The notes beneath the pieces are model-generated. The model ran no database searches, was not told where the DNA came from, and saw nothing but the letters and a program-made list of their open reading frames with translations. A program made the position numbers and the translations under genes. Shown in pieces: positions 1 through 8,285 of a DNA stretch of 64,000 bases (the first letter of the stretch is position 1; each line of letters opens with the position of its first letter). Source of the DNA: JBCBKU01 sp038521345 (GTDB lineage Bacteria; Pseudomonadota; Alphaproteobacteria; Rhodobacterales; Rhodobacteraceae); contig JBCBKU010000006.1 in NCBI GenBank assembly GCA_038521345.1, positions 62,001 to 126,000 on the forward strand, given 5' to 3'.

Positions 1-144
1 GCGCGTCGGCGATTTGCCGCACGGCCCAAAAACGACGCGAAATTGTCGTGAAATCCGTCTTGATCGGTGGCCAGCCCTGACATAGGTGCCCAGCAAGACC
101 AGAGGAAAACCCGCAAACCCACCCTTGGCCGAAAGGCATACGCG

Positions 145-267
145 ATGTTGACCCGCGAGCAGCTCCTTCGCGAATACCGCGCGCGACGAGGCACATTGGC
201 CTCGTTCCTCTTCGTCTATGGCATCATTGTGGGGACGATGGTGCTGACCGCGATGGCCATCACCTGA
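145..267 (+). CDS. Small single-span membrane protein, function unknown
   Basis: A 40-residue protein with a basic N-terminal third (LLREYRARRG) followed by one hydrophobic segment of about 20 residues, so it is probably an inner-membrane microprotein. The frame is open upstream and an in-frame GTG at 67 would give 66 residues. The ATG at 145 is preferred because AAAGG lies about 9 bases upstream and the extra N-terminus is low-complexity and charged. It converges on the peptide transporter ATPase gene and is separated from it by a GC-rich hairpin. I do not recognise a family. Confidence 0.45.
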   Translation: MLTREQLLREYRARRGTLASFLFVYGIIVGTMVLTAMAIT

Positions 268-274
268 TGGTGCA

Positions 275-294
275 GGCGGGCCCTCCGGCCCGCC
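275..294. terminator. GC-rich hairpin between convergent genes
   Basis: GGCGGGCC, loop CTCC, GGCCCGCC forms a perfect 8-bp stem. It lies between the stop codons of two converging genes. No T-run follows on either strand, so it is terminator-like only by position and stability. Confidence 0.4.
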
Positions 295-308
295 TTCGGT
301 GACGTCGG

Positions 309-1976
309 TCAGGTGCGGCCAACATCTGCGGCTTCGCCCACATTGTCGACGCCCCGCTCTTCAAGAAGCGTGGTCAGCCAGTTCGGATCCATCTCGGGCA
401 CCGACGACAGCAGCAGGTCGGTATACGGATGGTGGGGCGGCTTGAACATCACGTCCTTCGGTCCCTGTTCCACGACCTTGCCGTTCTGCATCACGACCAC
501 TTCGTCGGCGATCGAGCGCACCGTGGCAAGATCGTGGGTGATGAACATGTAAGCGAGACCAAGCTCTTTCTGGAGGCGGTCGAGAAGCTTGAGGATTCCC
601 TCGGCCACAAGCTGATCGAGGGCCGAGGTCACCTCGTCACATATGATGAATTCGGGTTCTGCGGCCAGAGCCCGGGCGATGCCGATGCGCTGCTTCTGGC
701 CACCGGAAAGCTCTGGCGGGAAGCGGTTGTAGAACTTGGCCGGATCGAGCTCGATCAGATCCAGAAGTTCGTCCACCCGTTGCTTCAGCGCCGGCCCCGT
801 CAGACCCGAATAGAACTGGGCCGGGCGCCCAATGATCTCTGATATCCGGACTTTCGGGTTCAGCGCCGTATCGGCCATCTGATAGATCATCTGCGCCTGA
901 CGCAGCTGATCGCGGTTCCGGTCGGTGTATTTCGGCGGGAGCGGCGTGCCCTTGAACAGGACCTCGCCGGACATCGGCGGGAGAAGGCCGGTGATCACGC
1001 GGGCCGTGGTGGACTTGCCGGACCCGGATTCCCCCACGACCGCGACGGTCATACCCGGGTAGATGTCAAAACTGACATCATCGAGGACCTTCACACCGCC
1101 GGTATAGGCCGCGTCGATATTCTTGACCGCGATCACGGGCTTGGTGCCGTCTGTTGGCCGCGCTTTCTGGTCCCGCTGGAAGCTGCGCACGGCCCAGAGC
1201 GACTTTGTATAGTCCTCTTTGGGGCGTTCGAGCATCTCTTCGGTCGGGGCCTGTTCGACCTCTTCCCCCTTCAGAAGCACCTTGATCGTGTCCGCCATCT
1301 GCGCAACGACCGCGAGGTCGTGCGTGATGTAGATCGCGGCCGTATCGAATTGATCCACGATGTCCCGGATCGCGGCGAGAACCTCGATCTGCGTTGTCAC
1401 ATCAAGCGCGGTCGTCGGCTCGTCGAAGATGATCAGATCGGGTCGGCACGACATGGCCATCGCCGTCATCGCACGCTGAAGCTGGCCGCCGGACACCTGG
1501 TGCGGATACCGGAAACCGATCTCGCCCGGGTTCGGAAGGCGCAGGCGCTCGTAAAGCTCCATTGCGTCTTCCTGCGCCTCAAGCCGCTTCTTGATCCGGT
1601 AATGCACCGGGGCCTCGGTGTGCTGGTCGATGATCTTGTGGGCCGGGTTGAATGACGCCGCTGCGGATTGGGCCACATAGGCGATGCGCGAGCCCCGAAG
1701 CGCCCGGCGCTCGGCGGCGGAGGCGGTTGTGAGCTCCATGCCGTCGAATTCGATCGATCCCTCCGAGATGCGGGTTCCGTCCCGGGCATAGCCCATGGCG
1801 GCAGCCCCGATGGTGGACTTGCCAGCGCCGCTTTCGCCGATCAGGCCCATGACCTCGCCCCGGTGGAGCGTCAGGTCCACGCCCTTGATGATCGGGACCC
1901 AGGTCTCGTCGGAAAACCCTTCGATCTTCAGATCCCGAATTTTCAGGAGCACGTCTTTCTCGCGGAATTTGCTCAT
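309..1976 (-). CDS. Peptide/nickel-type ABC transporter, fused double ATP-binding protein
   Basis: A 555-residue cytoplasmic ATPase with two complete ABC domains in one chain, equivalent to DppD plus DppF. Domain 1 has Walker A GESGAGKS (about 47-54), signature VSGGQ (161-165) and Walker B LIIFDEP (about 181-187). Domain 2 has Walker A GESGSGKS (315-322), signature LSGGQ (422-426) and Walker B FIICDEV (about 442-448). The C-terminal HHPYTDLLLSSVP is the oligopeptide-transporter ATPase tail. It is the last gene of the minus-strand operon and lies 1 base beyond the permease gene's stop. It should energise import of the ligand bound by the binding protein at 4174-5781. The substrate cannot be told from sequence. 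Confidence 0.93.
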   Translation of the reverse strand: MSKFREKDVLLKIRDLKIEGFSDETWVPIIKGVDLTLHRGEVMGLIGESGAGKSTIGAAAMGYARDGTRISEGSIEFDGMELTTASAAERRALRGSRIAYVAQSAAASFNPAHKIIDQHTEAPVHYRIKKRLEAQEDAMELYERLRLPNPGEIGFRYPHQVSGGQLQRAMTAMAMSCRPDLIIFDEPTTALDVTTQIEVLAAIRDIVDQFDTAAIYITHDLAVVAQMADTIKVLLKGEEVEQAPTEEMLERPKEDYTKSLWAVRSFQRDQKARPTDGTKPVIAVKNIDAAYTGGVKVLDDVSFDIYPGMTVAVVGESGSGKSTTARVITGLLPPMSGEVLFKGTPLPPKYTDRNRDQLRQAQMIYQMADTALNPKVRISEIIGRPAQFYSGLTGPALKQRVDELLDLIELDPAKFYNRFPPELSGGQKQRIGIARALAAEPEFIICDEVTSALDQLVAEGILKLLDRLQKELGLAYMFITHDLATVRSIADEVVVMQNGKVVEQGPKDVMFKPPHHPYTDLLLSSVPEMDPNWLTTLLEERGVDNVGEAADVGRT

Positions 1977-1977
1977 C

Positions 1978-3042
1978 TCAGACCTCCTTCAGGCCGGACG
2001 ACCGGAACAGCATCCAGTCGACAACGAAGTTGACCGCAACGGTCAGAAGCGCGATGGCCGCGGCCGGAATAAGCGGCGTGATCTCTCCGAACGAGATCAG
2101 CGTAGCATTCTCGCGCACCATGGATCCCCAATCAGCGGTTGGGGGCTGGATCCCGAGCCCGAGGAACGACAGACCCGCGATCAGAAGGAACACGAAGCAG
2201 AATTCCAGCCCAAACTCCGCGACCAGGGGCGCGGTCGAGTTGGGCAGGATCTCTTTCCGGATCAGGTACCAATCGCCTTCACCGCGCAGTTTCGCGGCCT
2301 CGATGTAGTCCATGACCACGACGTTGCCCGCGACCGCGCGGGTCAGGCGGAAGACGCGCGGTGAATAGATGATCGCGACGACGATCACGATGACGGTCAG
2401 GCTTGTGCCGAAGATCGACAACATCAGAAGCGAGAAGATCAGCGACGGCACCGACATGATGACATCAGCGGTCCGGCCCATCACCTGATCGAACCACCCG
2501 CCCTTGACCGCCGCCAAGAGCCCGGCGAGCGCCCCCATCACGAAGGCGAGGGTCGTCGCGAGAAGGGCGAGCCCGACCGAGTTCCGGGCGCCGTAGATGA
2601 TCCGGCTGAACATGTCGCGTCCAAGCTGGTCGGCCCCGAGAAGCATGTTCTCATCCGCGGGTGCAAAGGACTGCGAGATGATCTCGGATTCCCCATGCGG
2701 TGCGATCCACGGCGCAAAGATGCCCGCGATCGCATAAGTGAAGATGACGAACATACCAAAGGACGCGGTCAGCGGGGCGGTGCGCAGTTCCTTGGCGACA
2801 TTGGGTGATGCGATTTGAACAAGGAACTCCTTGAAGGCGTATGAGACGCCGCCCGCCAAGGCAAGGATCGCCGCAAAGGTGGTGATGGCGCGCAGCGCGC
2901 CAACCCCTCCGACGATGCCGACAACGAAAGAGATCAGCGTCAGCGAGAACAGCATCATGAAGAGGCGGCGATTTTCCCAATAGGCCGCAGCACAGGAGGC
3001 GGCGATCAGGGCGGCGTAATAGCCGAGAACAAACAAGCTCAT
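1978..3042 (-). CDS. Peptide-type ABC transporter permease (DppC-like) with extra N-terminal membrane segments
   Basis: A 354-residue inner-membrane permease. The core from about residue 90 is a normal OppC/DppC protein: a first span ending in FAPWIAPH, the motif LGADQLGRDMFSR, and a cytoplasmic EAA loop (EAAKLRGEGDWYLIRKEILPN) that contacts the ATPase. The first 75 residues are unusual, because they form about three further hydrophobic segments before the canonical start of the family. The gene sits between the second permease and the ATPase with 1- and 10-base gaps, so it is operonic. It should pair with the DppB-like permease to form the channel. Confidence 0.92.
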   Translation of the reverse strand: MSLFVLGYYAALIAASCAAAYWENRRLFMMLFSLTLISFVVGIVGGVGALRAITTFAAILALAGGVSYAFKEFLVQIASPNVAKELRTAPLTASFGMFVIFTYAIAGIFAPWIAPHGESEIISQSFAPADENMLLGADQLGRDMFSRIIYGARNSVGLALLATTLAFVMGALAGLLAAVKGGWFDQVMGRTADVIMSVPSLIFSLLMLSIFGTSLTVIVIVVAIIYSPRVFRLTRAVAGNVVVMDYIEAAKLRGEGDWYLIRKEILPNSTAPLVAEFGLEFCFVFLLIAGLSFLGLGIQPPTADWGSMVRENATLISFGEITPLIPAAAIALLTVAVNFVVDWMLFRSSGLKEV

Positions 3043-3052
3043 GTCTCTGACC

Positions 3053-4009
3053 TCACTTCGGGTGCCGCAAACGCGGATTTGTCAGGATCGCGCCGACATC
3101 GGCCGCGAGATTGAGAAGGATGAAGGTCGCTGCAAAGATAAGGCAGCAGGCCTGCACGATCGGGAAGTCCCGTTTGGCCACGGCATCAACCAGAAGCTGG
3201 CCGACCCCCGGATAGACGAAGACCACCTCGACCAGCACCACCCCGGTGATGAGGTAGGCGAGGTTCAGTGCCACAACGTTGATGATCGGTGCCCAGGCAT
3301 TGGGAAGTGCGTGCTTCACGATCACCTTCCAGGGCGGTGTCCCCTTCAGCCGCGCCATCTCGATATAGGGCGACGACAAGAGGTTTATGATCGCGGCCCG
3401 GGTCATTCGCATCATGTGCGCCATGACAACCAGAACCAGGGTTAGCGCCGGCAGGAAGGTTCGGTGCAGCAACTCGGGGAAGGTCATGTCGCTTGAAAGG
3501 GTCGCAATGGCGGGGAACATGGACGTACGCACCGCCAAGAACAGGATCAGGATGTAGCCGAGGAAGAACTCGGGGCTCGAGATCGAGGTCAGCGTCAGAA
3601 CGTTGGCGACCCGGTCGAAGATCGAGTTCCGCAGGAGGGCGACGATCACACCGAGGATGATCGAGATGGGAACGGCAATGACCGCTGCATAGGCAGCGAG
3701 GAAGAGTGTGTTGACGAAGCGTTCGCCGATCGCGTCGCCCACCCGGTCTCCCGAGATCAGCGATACTCCGAAATCGCCAGTGATCGCACCGGTCAGCCAA
3801 TCGAAATATCGCACGATGGCCGGGCGGTTCAGTCCCAGTTCTTCGCGGAGCGCGGCCAGCGTCTCTTCGGTTGCGCTTTGGCCCAGCACGGCTTGGGCGA
3901 TGTCGCCCGGCAAGAGCTCGACGGCGAAGAAGATGAGGACGGAAACGACGAGTAGCGTCACCAGCCCCAGGCCAAGCCGTCGTGCGACAAGCCCCAGCAA
4001 ATCCTGCAT
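3053..4009 (-). CDS. Peptide-type ABC transporter permease (DppB-like)
   Basis: A 318-residue permease with about six membrane spans. The N-terminus (LARRL-type RRLGLGLVTLLVVSVLIFF, then LLPGD) and the EAA loop (EMARLKGTPPWKVIVKHALPN) are typical of DppB/OppB. The ATG at 4009 is chosen because GGAGGG stands 4 to 9 bases before it. An upstream in-frame start at 4072 would add 21 polar residues that look like untranslated leader. A terminator-like hairpin lies between this gene and the upstream binding-protein gene, probably lowering permease expression relative to the binding protein. Confidence 0.93.
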   Translation of the reverse strand: MQDLLGLVARRLGLGLVTLLVVSVLIFFAVELLPGDIAQAVLGQSATEETLAALREELGLNRPAIVRYFDWLTGAITGDFGVSLISGDRVGDAIGERFVNTLFLAAYAAVIAVPISIILGVIVALLRNSIFDRVANVLTLTSISSPEFFLGYILILFLAVRTSMFPAIATLSSDMTFPELLHRTFLPALTLVLVVMAHMMRMTRAAIINLLSSPYIEMARLKGTPPWKVIVKHALPNAWAPIINVVALNLAYLITGVVLVEVVFVYPGVGQLLVDAVAKRDFPIVQACCLIFAATFILLNLAADVGAILTNPRLRHPK

Positions 4010-4130
4010 TTGTCCCTCCAGTTGGTCCCCGGACGTGCCGGGTGATGTCCCATCCCCGCCCGGTCCAGACATTGATTTTTTGGGTGCGAACCGGGGCGCC
4101 CGGGCCAGAGCGAATGCCGGCCGGGCCGAT

Positions 4131-4162
4131 TAGAAAGGCCCGGCGCGTGAACGCGCCGGGCC
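4131..4162 (-). terminator. Intra-operon hairpin after the binding-protein gene
   Basis: On the minus strand GGCCCGGCGCG, loop TTCA, CGCGCCGGGCC forms a perfect 11-bp stem followed by TTTCTA. It lies 12 bases after the binding-protein stop and before the permease genes. That position is typical of a partial terminator, or a 3'-end stabiliser, that keeps binding-protein mRNA in excess. Confidence 0.7.
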
Positions 4163-4173
4163 GGGCTTTGGAT

Positions 4174-5781
4174 TTAGCTGTCGAACCACCAGCGGCTGGC
4201 GTGGCGGTAACCATCCATCTGCCAGGCCGGCGAGATGTGCTCGCCCCGCTTCACGTTCGAGCGGCGTCCGTAGATGAAGTTCGGGAAGTAGGGCAGAACG
4301 GTGCCGCCTTCGTCGCGCGAAATCATGCCCATTTCGGCATACATCTCGGCCCGGAGCGTATCGTCCAACTCGGCCTTCGCCTGCAGGAGAAGTTCGTTGA
4401 ACCGCTCGTTCTGGAAACGCGACTCGTTCCACGCCGCGTCGTCCTTGTAGGCCAGCGTGTACATCACGTCCGGTGTCGGGCGTGCGCCCCAGGTGACCAT
4501 GCACCAGGGCTTGTTCAGCCAGACTTCCGACCAGTATCCGTCGTTCGGTTCGCGGACGACGTTGATGGTGATGCCCGCCGCCTTGGCGTGTTCCGCATAG
4601 AGAACCGCCGCGTCAACGGCCCCGGTCGTGATCGAGTCCGCCGTCGACAGGTTGACGGTGAGGCCTTCCATTCCGGCCTTGGCCAGGAGCGACTTGGCCT
4701 GATCCGGATCGTATTCACGCTGTGGGATATCCGCCGGGAAGTACGGCATTGCGGGCGAATGGTGGAAGTCGTTGCCGACCGTTGCCGCGCCGAACGTAAT
4801 CTTCTCGACCAGTTCCTCACGGTTGACGGCAAGTTTCAGCGCCATGCGAACGTCGTTGTTGTCGAACGGCGCTGTGTCCATGTGCATCGGCATCGTGATG
4901 GCCTGTGCCGAGGACACGTTTTCGACTTCGATGTCCCGGTTCCGCGAGATCAGGGCCAGCGTCTTGCTTTCCAGAAGGCTGGCGGAGTCCGCATCGCCGG
5001 TCACCAGAGCGGTCTGGCGCGCGTTCGGGTCGTTGATGACCGTCACCACGACTTCGTCGAAATAGGCGCCTTCGCCGTGCCAGTCATCGTGGCGCTCGAA
5101 CGTACCGCCGACACCCATTTCCAGCTCGCGGATCTTGTAGGGGCCCGAGCCGTCGCCGGATTGCCAATTCGCGGTGCCGTCGTCGTTCGCCGGAACGATG
5201 CAAAGGTGGTAATCGGTCAAGAGCCACGGGAGGTCGGCGTTCGGAGCCGACAGAACGAATGTGACCGAGTCCCCATTGTCGGTGATGTCCGTGACCGTCG
5301 AGAGCAGCGATGCCGCGGCCGACGTCGTGTCTTCGCCACGGTGGTAGTTCATTGAGGCGACAACGTCGTTCGCTGTGACCTTTGCGCCGGAATGGAATGT
5401 CGCGGCGGGGTTCAGCTTGAAGGTCCACTCGGTTGCATCCGGTGTAGCCGACCATTCGGTGGCCAGATCCGGGCCGAGCGAGCCGTCGGGGTTGATCATG
5501 GTCAGGAACGACCGGATCGTGTGGACGAGGCCAATCTCGAAGTTCGACTGGTACTTGCCCATGTCGAGCGTGTCGGCCGTGTTGCCGTCGTGCTGTGCAG
5601 TCCGGTACGTGCCGCCAAACTGCGGGTTTGCTTTTGCCGAAGATGTCCAAAGACCTGTTGCCGTGGTGGCAGTCAGGCCGGCGGCACTGGCATAGTACAT
5701 AAACGAGCGACGCGAGATCTTGCCGTCCCGGGCGGCATCTGCCAGCCGGTCCAGCATCATCTGATCCTTGCGGTGTTTCAT
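4174..5781 (-). CDS. Tat-exported peptide-type ABC transporter substrate-binding protein (SBP family 5)
   Basis: A 535-residue periplasmic binding protein of the DppA/OppA class. The N-terminus has a twin-arginine signal (SRRSFM at about 20-25, then a hydrophobic stretch ending near SSAKA), so it should be exported folded. Family 5 landmarks include DLATEWSATPDATEWTFKL, FHSGAKVTANDVVASMNYH and MALKLAVNREELVEK. It is first in the transporter operon and divergent from the MttB-family gene at 6053, with a 270-base shared upstream region. This pairing suggests, but does not prove, that the transporter delivers a methylated amine or small peptide to the methyltransferase pathway. Confidence 0.93.
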   Translation of the reverse strand: MKHRKDQMMLDRLADAARDGKISRRSFMYYASAAGLTATTATGLWTSSAKANPQFGGTYRTAQHDGNTADTLDMGKYQSNFEIGLVHTIRSFLTMINPDGSLGPDLATEWSATPDATEWTFKLNPAATFHSGAKVTANDVVASMNYHRGEDTTSAAASLLSTVTDITDNGDSVTFVLSAPNADLPWLLTDYHLCIVPANDDGTANWQSGDGSGPYKIRELEMGVGGTFERHDDWHGEGAYFDEVVVTVINDPNARQTALVTGDADSASLLESKTLALISRNRDIEVENVSSAQAITMPMHMDTAPFDNNDVRMALKLAVNREELVEKITFGAATVGNDFHHSPAMPYFPADIPQREYDPDQAKSLLAKAGMEGLTVNLSTADSITTGAVDAAVLYAEHAKAAGITINVVREPNDGYWSEVWLNKPWCMVTWGARPTPDVMYTLAYKDDAAWNESRFQNERFNELLLQAKAELDDTLRAEMYAEMGMISRDEGGTVLPYFPNFIYGRRSNVKRGEHISPAWQMDGYRHASRWWFDS

Positions 5782-6052
5782 GGTTTCTCCCAGTTGGTTG
5801 TTTGTTCTTCGCGGACCGCAGCACGGCCCAGCTTCGTTAAGGGTTCCCGTTCGTCAAGCGAACCGGAGGTCTGTTTGCGACATATGTGTAACAAAACACG
5901 AACTTGGAGCGGTATCCACCCGTTGAAGGATGTTTTTCGGGTCTAAGGGCGTGGCGATATGTCGGTTTCGGGCGCGATGGCCCGCCCAAACACGTGTGAT
6001 TGCCGAGGCAGATGGCCCAAAAACCGGGCTTCTCAGCAAAAGGGCATGGTCT

Positions 6053-7615
6053 ATGAGCGACATCACAACAGCGGCACCGCGGCCTCAGCGCGGCGGTGGA
6101 CGTGCGGCGCGGCGCGCTTTGCGCACCCGACCGGACCACGAGATGTTGCCATCTTTGACCCGCGGACTTCCGTTGTGTGAGCCGATGGGGGGCGCCGATG
6201 TCGAACGTATCGACGCCGCGTCCATGGCCATCCTCGAAGACGTGGGCGTGGTCTTTCGCGATCCCATCGCACTTGAGGATTGGCGTCGCGCCGGGGCCGA
6301 TGTTCGCGGCGAACGGGTGCATCTCGACCGAGGGCTGGTCCGCGACCTGATTGCAACGATTCCGCCCAAGATCACGCTGCACGCCCGCAATCCTGATCGG
6401 AGCGTGGAGCTTGGCGGATCCAAGTCGATCTTCGTGCCCATGACCGGGGCGCCCTATCTGAGGGATCTCGACGACGTTCGCCGAAACCCGACCCTCGACG
6501 ATCTCGCCACCTTCCACAAACTGGCGCATATGCTGCCCGCGCTGCATTCGTCGGCTCATCACATCGTGGAACCCTACGATCACCCGATCAGCCAGCGGCA
6601 TCTGCGGATCACCTATTCGTCGATGAAGCATTCGGACAAAACCTTCATGGGAATGACGACCAGCCCGAAAAACGCGGAAGACGTGATGGAGATGTGCGCC
6701 ATTCTCTTTGGCGAAGCGTTTCTTGAAGATCACGCAGTCTGCACGGGAAATTGCAACGGAAATTCCCCGTTGGTCTGGGACGAGACGATGTTGGGCGCAA
6801 TGCGGGCCTTTGCGCGCCGGAACCAGCCCGTCCTGTGCTCGCCGTTTGTCCTTGGCGGCGCCAACACGCCGGCGTCGGTGGCCCCGACGGTGGCCCAGCT
6901 GAACGCCGAGGCTCTGTCGGCCCTTGCCTATACGCAGGTGATCCGAAAGGGGGCGCCCGCGATTTACGGTCATTACCTGTCGACGGTCTCCATGAAATCC
7001 GGTGCCCCAATGGCCGGCACGCCGGAGATCAGCCTGATGAATTTCATGATCGGGCAGATGGCCCGGTTCTATGATGTCCCATGGCGCACATCGAATACGC
7101 TTGGCGGCGCGAAGACATTTGACGCGCAGGCGGGGTACGAGAGTGCAACTACGCTGTCGGCCGTGATCCATGCCGGGGCGCACTACATCTGGCATTCCGC
7201 TGGCTGGAACGAGGCAGGCATGCATTGCTCCATCGCCAAGTTCATTGTCGACGCCGAGCAATGCGCGATGGCGCATCGCATGGGCGAAGGCGTCCGGTGG
7301 GACGATTTCGACGAAGGGCTAGCGGCCATTCGCGACGTGGGCCCGGGTGGGCACTATCTCGGTCACACGCATACGCAGGAGAATTTCCAGCGCGCGTTCT
7401 TCATGCCCGAGATGCTCGACAACAATTCGATCGAGCAATGGCAGGCCGAGGGATCTGTCGAGATCACCGCCCGCGCGCTGACCAAGGCTCGCAAGATGCT
7501 ATCGGAATACGAGGAACCGGCATTGGACCCGGCAATCGACGAGGCGTTGCGCGACTTCATCAGGCGTCGGGAAGAAGAGATACCGGCCGCTGACGCGCTG
7601 AACCAAACGCACTAG
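6053..7615 (+). CDS. MttB-family (trimethylamine methyltransferase-like) protein, non-pyrrolysine type
   Basis: A 520-residue member of the MttB/COG5598 superfamily. Visible landmarks are ILEDVGVVFRDP near the N-terminus, GGANTPASVAPTVAQ in the middle, and GAHYIWHSAGWNEAGMHCS. Archaeal MttB needs pyrrolysine at an in-frame amber codon. This reading frame uses only sense codons, so it belongs to the non-Pyl branch, whose characterised members demethylate glycine betaine and related quaternary amines onto a corrinoid protein. No corrinoid protein or reactivase gene is in the window. The ATG at 6053 (MSDIT) is chosen over an in-frame start at 5930, whose extra residues look like untranslated leader. 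It is transcribed divergently from the peptide-type transporter. Confidence 0.88.
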   Translation: MSDITTAAPRPQRGGGRAARRALRTRPDHEMLPSLTRGLPLCEPMGGADVERIDAASMAILEDVGVVFRDPIALEDWRRAGADVRGERVHLDRGLVRDLIATIPPKITLHARNPDRSVELGGSKSIFVPMTGAPYLRDLDDVRRNPTLDDLATFHKLAHMLPALHSSAHHIVEPYDHPISQRHLRITYSSMKHSDKTFMGMTTSPKNAEDVMEMCAILFGEAFLEDHAVCTGNCNGNSPLVWDETMLGAMRAFARRNQPVLCSPFVLGGANTPASVAPTVAQLNAEALSALAYTQVIRKGAPAIYGHYLSTVSMKSGAPMAGTPEISLMNFMIGQMARFYDVPWRTSNTLGGAKTFDAQAGYESATTLSAVIHAGAHYIWHSAGWNEAGMHCSIAKFIVDAEQCAMAHRMGEGVRWDDFDEGLAAIRDVGPGGHYLGHTHTQENFQRAFFMPEMLDNNSIEQWQAEGSVEITARALTKARKMLSEYEEPALDPAIDEALRDFIRRREEEIPAADALNQTH

Positions 7616-7730
7616 AACCGCCGGGTCGGGAGAATCGCGCCCGCGGACGGGGACGCAATCGCCCAGTCGATTCGAGAAAACGCCGAATTTCGGCGGATGC
7701 TCGCGCAATTGGCGAGTAATTGGAAACCAT

Positions 7731-7754
7731 CCCGCAGCTTGAGCGGGTTTGTTT
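7731..7754 (+). terminator. Possible terminator of the MttB-family gene
   Basis: CCCGC, loop AGCTTGA, GCGGG followed by TTTGTTT. The stem is only 5 bp and stands about 115 bases after the stop codon, so the call is tentative. Confidence 0.4.
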
Positions 7755-8086
7755 CAAATAGAGCGACAAAACGCGCGCCGCCTTATTTGAGTTTCAGATG
7801 CAGAACTGCAACACGGCTTCTGCTCGGGATTGCGGCCAGATCCGGAAACAATCAACCGGCCTCAAAATGCGGGATTCCGACAAGAGCCGGGATTCACGAC
7901 GTGTCTATGGGGGTTTACCAAAACAAAAGGTGCAAGTCCGACTCGGGAATCGGAAACAATCCACAAGGGAAAGCGTCGAAAATTGGGCGAGACACACGAT
8001 CTGGCGTCAAAACCGGGTCCAGCAAATGCCACAAAGCAGCCACTTTCTCCTTCCCCACGCCGCGTCTGCAGCATAGCTTCATGGAT

Positions 8087-8265
8087 ATCGGGGGGGTCTA
8101 CCCGACCCTGAGTACCATGCGCTGGATTGCTGGATTAGCGCGGGGCCACGGCCCTGGAACTCGGTTCGGGATGTTTGACCTCAACACTCGTCGGCACCTT
8201 AGGGTCGGTCTGGCGAGAAGGGGAATGTTGCTGTTGTTACGAGTTTTAGAGGTGACCCCCCCGAT
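8087..8265. repeat. Nested inverted repeat (structured RNA or MITE-like element)
   Basis: ATCGGGGGGGTC (8087-8098) is perfectly complementary to GACCCCCCCGAT (8254-8265). Nested inside, CCGACCCTGAG (8102-8112) pairs with CTTAGGGTCGG (8198-8208) with one G-T wobble. Inside that, GGGC-CACG-GCCC forms a small hairpin near 8143-8155. As RNA this would fold as a closed multi-helix element of about 180 nt. As DNA it has 12-bp terminal inverted repeats but no clear target duplication. It ends 20 bases before the GTG of the first Hint gene, so it could be that gene's leader. Confidence 0.55.
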
Positions 8266-8285
8266 CGCCTTCACGGGAACGGCCT

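Larger units (their letters stand above)
7616..8285. other. 670-base region without a convincing gene
   Basis: Reading frames here are short, overlap one another and lack protein-like composition. The stretch is less GC-rich than its flanks around 7680-8060, with many AAA and CAA runs. It contains a weak terminator after the MttB-family gene and, at its right end, the nested inverted repeat described separately. No tRNA fold or insertion-sequence gene was seen. It may be decayed accessory DNA or hold a structured RNA. Confidence 0.5.

Noticed and set aside
5837..7276. A long minus-strand open frame (479 codons) opposite the MttB-family gene.
   Set aside because: It is an antisense shadow of a clearly conserved protein and has the His/Arg/Gly-rich composition typical of such shadows in GC-rich DNA.
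7910..7990. The run GTGTCTATGGG...AGGTGCAAGTCC looked like the 5' end of a group II intron.
   Set aside because: The GGTGCAAGTCC element resembles intron domain I, but no reverse-transcriptase gene, domain V hairpin or 3' AY end was found within range.
8087..8265. Identification of the nested repeat as 6S RNA, tmRNA or RNase P RNA.
   Set aside because: No diagnostic element (tmRNA tag frame and CCA end, RNase P conserved core, or 6S central bubble) could be matched.
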